Positions 4,905 through 5,657 of a stretch of DNA of 5,657 nt are shown one piece after another; the stretch's first letter is position 1, and every line of letters begins with the position of its first letter. Under the pieces are notes generated by a model. The model ran no database searches, had not been told where the DNA came from, and saw only the letters and a program-made list of their open reading frames with translations. The position numbers and the translations under genes were made by a program. The stretch comes from a bacterium (GTDB taxonomy: Bacteria; ARS69), in NCBI GenBank assembly GCA_025774865.1, contig JALGZO010000602.1:1-5657 (forward strand). The letters are read 5' to 3'.

Positions 4905-5657
4905 TCAGCGGAGAGAGGGGGCCGTGAGCCCTCCAGGAACCGGTCGAGACGACGGTGTCGTGTACCTGACCTCGATCTTGTACCTGCGGTCGCGGATCGC
5001 GAGCGCCGGCCACTTGAAGTAGATCCCAGGGTTGTGCTCGAGGAGCGGGGGCCCGCCCTTCTCGCCGGGGATAGCCATCAATGTCGAATCCCTGCCCGTG
5101 GCCACGGACTCCGGGCTCGCGATCACGTTGACACGCGACGAGTCGGGCGAGAACGGTGTGATGTTCGGAAAGGTGATCGTGCCTTCCTCGTAGTCGATGA
5201 ACTCGGGTTCGACAAAGTGATCCGGGTCCGGACCTGCCCGGCCGCGATGATCAAGGGCCATGATCTGCACGAAGGGGATCAGCTTACCTTCCTTGTCAAG
5301 CTGGTTCTCCTCTTCCTCCCCAGAGGCCGATGACGCCAGCCGCCAAATCACCAGTTCGAACGTGTCGGGCTCGATGTTGCGTGCGCCGAGAGAGTAGATA
5401 TTCTTCTGTTCGAGGTCGCGAGCCGGAGCGAACCCCCTGGCGTCTTCGTAAAGGTCCCGCTCCGGGGGAGCGAGGATCTGGAGACGCAGCGTGTCCATGT
5501 TTGCGCCGGCGCTCCCCAGGGAATCCCCGGTGATTCGCACCGCTGTCAGGGCTAGGATCTGGTTCGTCGGCAGGATCCGCTCGAGCGTGAGCGCCCCCGT
5601 CCGAGAATCGAAACTGTAGTCCTCGTTGATTCGCAGCCGATGGAACCTGCCGGGGAG
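4905..5657 (-). CDS. 3' part of a SprA/Sov-like gene (5' end outside window)
   Basis: The frame is open from the right edge (base 5657) to TGA at 4905-4907, giving the last 250 residues. The ATG at 5538-5540 is internal: 39 further codons upstream stay open and fit the family (RLRINEDYSFDSRTGALTL, then ILPTNQILALTAVRITGD). Landmarks match SprA in order: 'RRLxxGxDYxxxxxxGxIxL', '..DEVLAVAYxY', KNIYSLGARNIEPDTFELVI (the KNIYSLG of SprA's 'MMKNIYSLGA' is at 5385-5405), FVQIMALDHRG, then PDHFVEPEFIDYEEGTITFP (SprA 'PDGxFDFIxxxTIxxxxGxIxFP'), then RRYKIEVRYTT (SprA 'KNKFxIxGRYKS'). The product stops 16 residues later, where full SprA would continue with many more barrel and plug modules. It may therefore be a short paralogue, one part of a split SprA, or a truncated gene. 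SprA forms the outer-membrane channel for type IX cargo. A Glu/Asp-rich loop (SGEEEENQLDKEG) is an insertion-like feature. Promoter and start are not in view. Confidence 0.75.
   Translation of the reverse strand, partial: LPGRFHRLRINEDYSFDSRTGALTLERILPTNQILALTAVRITGDSLGSAGANMDTLRLQILAPPERDLYEDARGFAPARDLEQKNIYSLGARNIEPDTFELVIWRLASSASGEEEENQLDKEGKLIPFVQIMALDHRGRAGPDPDHFVEPEFIDYEEGTITFPNITPFSPDSSRVNVIASPESVATGRDSTLMAIPGEKGGPPLLEHNPGIYFKWPALAIRDRRYKIEVRYTTPSSRPVPGGLTAPSLR

Noticed and set aside
4165-5013. 282-codon minus-strand frame across the convergent junction
   Set aside because: It overlaps both SprA-like genes in a different frame and shows no family motifs. It was also checked as a possible continuation of the minus-strand SprA-like gene, and it does not carry the expected next module.

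Overview
The window is GC-rich, densely coding bacterial DNA. The gene content suggests a member of the Fibrobacterota-Chlorobiota-Bacteroidota (FCB) superphylum outside Bacteroidota itself, such as an Eisenbacteria-, Gemmatimonadota- or Krumholzibacteriota-like lineage. The reasons are a C-terminal FlgD-Ig/type IX-like sorting domain of the 'PNPF...GRxVRxL...GVYFVRL' kind, two SprA-like sequences, a PorV-like barrel end, and a high-GC Asp/Gly/Arg-rich composition. The phylum assignment is inference from protein style, not a database match.

Layout from left to right. Bases 3-170 (+) are the last 55 codons of an outer-membrane beta-barrel protein, probably of the PorV/PorQ type. Bases 171-1020 are a gene-poor stretch of 850 bases. 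Its only recognisable content is a broken minus-strand tyrosine-recombinase (integrase) fragment (core about 524-691) and, near its right end, a candidate promoter (TATAAT at 910-915) for the next gene. Bases 1021-3654 (+) encode an 877-residue secreted protein: signal peptide, 14 repeats of about 46 residues predicted to form one or two beta-propellers, and a C-terminal sorting-type domain. A 180-base spacer follows. Bases 3835-4896 (+) encode a lipoprotein whose body resembles one segment of the T9SS translocon protein SprA/Sov. Bases 4905-5657 (-) are the 3' part of a second SprA-like gene, running in from the right edge and converging on the lipoprotein gene with 8 bases between the stop codons.

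Taken together this looks like a type IX secretion-related neighbourhood: a barrel of the shuttle/anchor type, a likely cargo with a C-terminal signal, and two SprA-related polypeptides. The notable point is that the SprA-like segments are consecutive parts of one giant protein in Bacteroidota. Here they lie on opposite strands, one of them made as a stand-alone lipoprotein. No tRNA, rRNA, CRISPR array or intact mobile element was seen.
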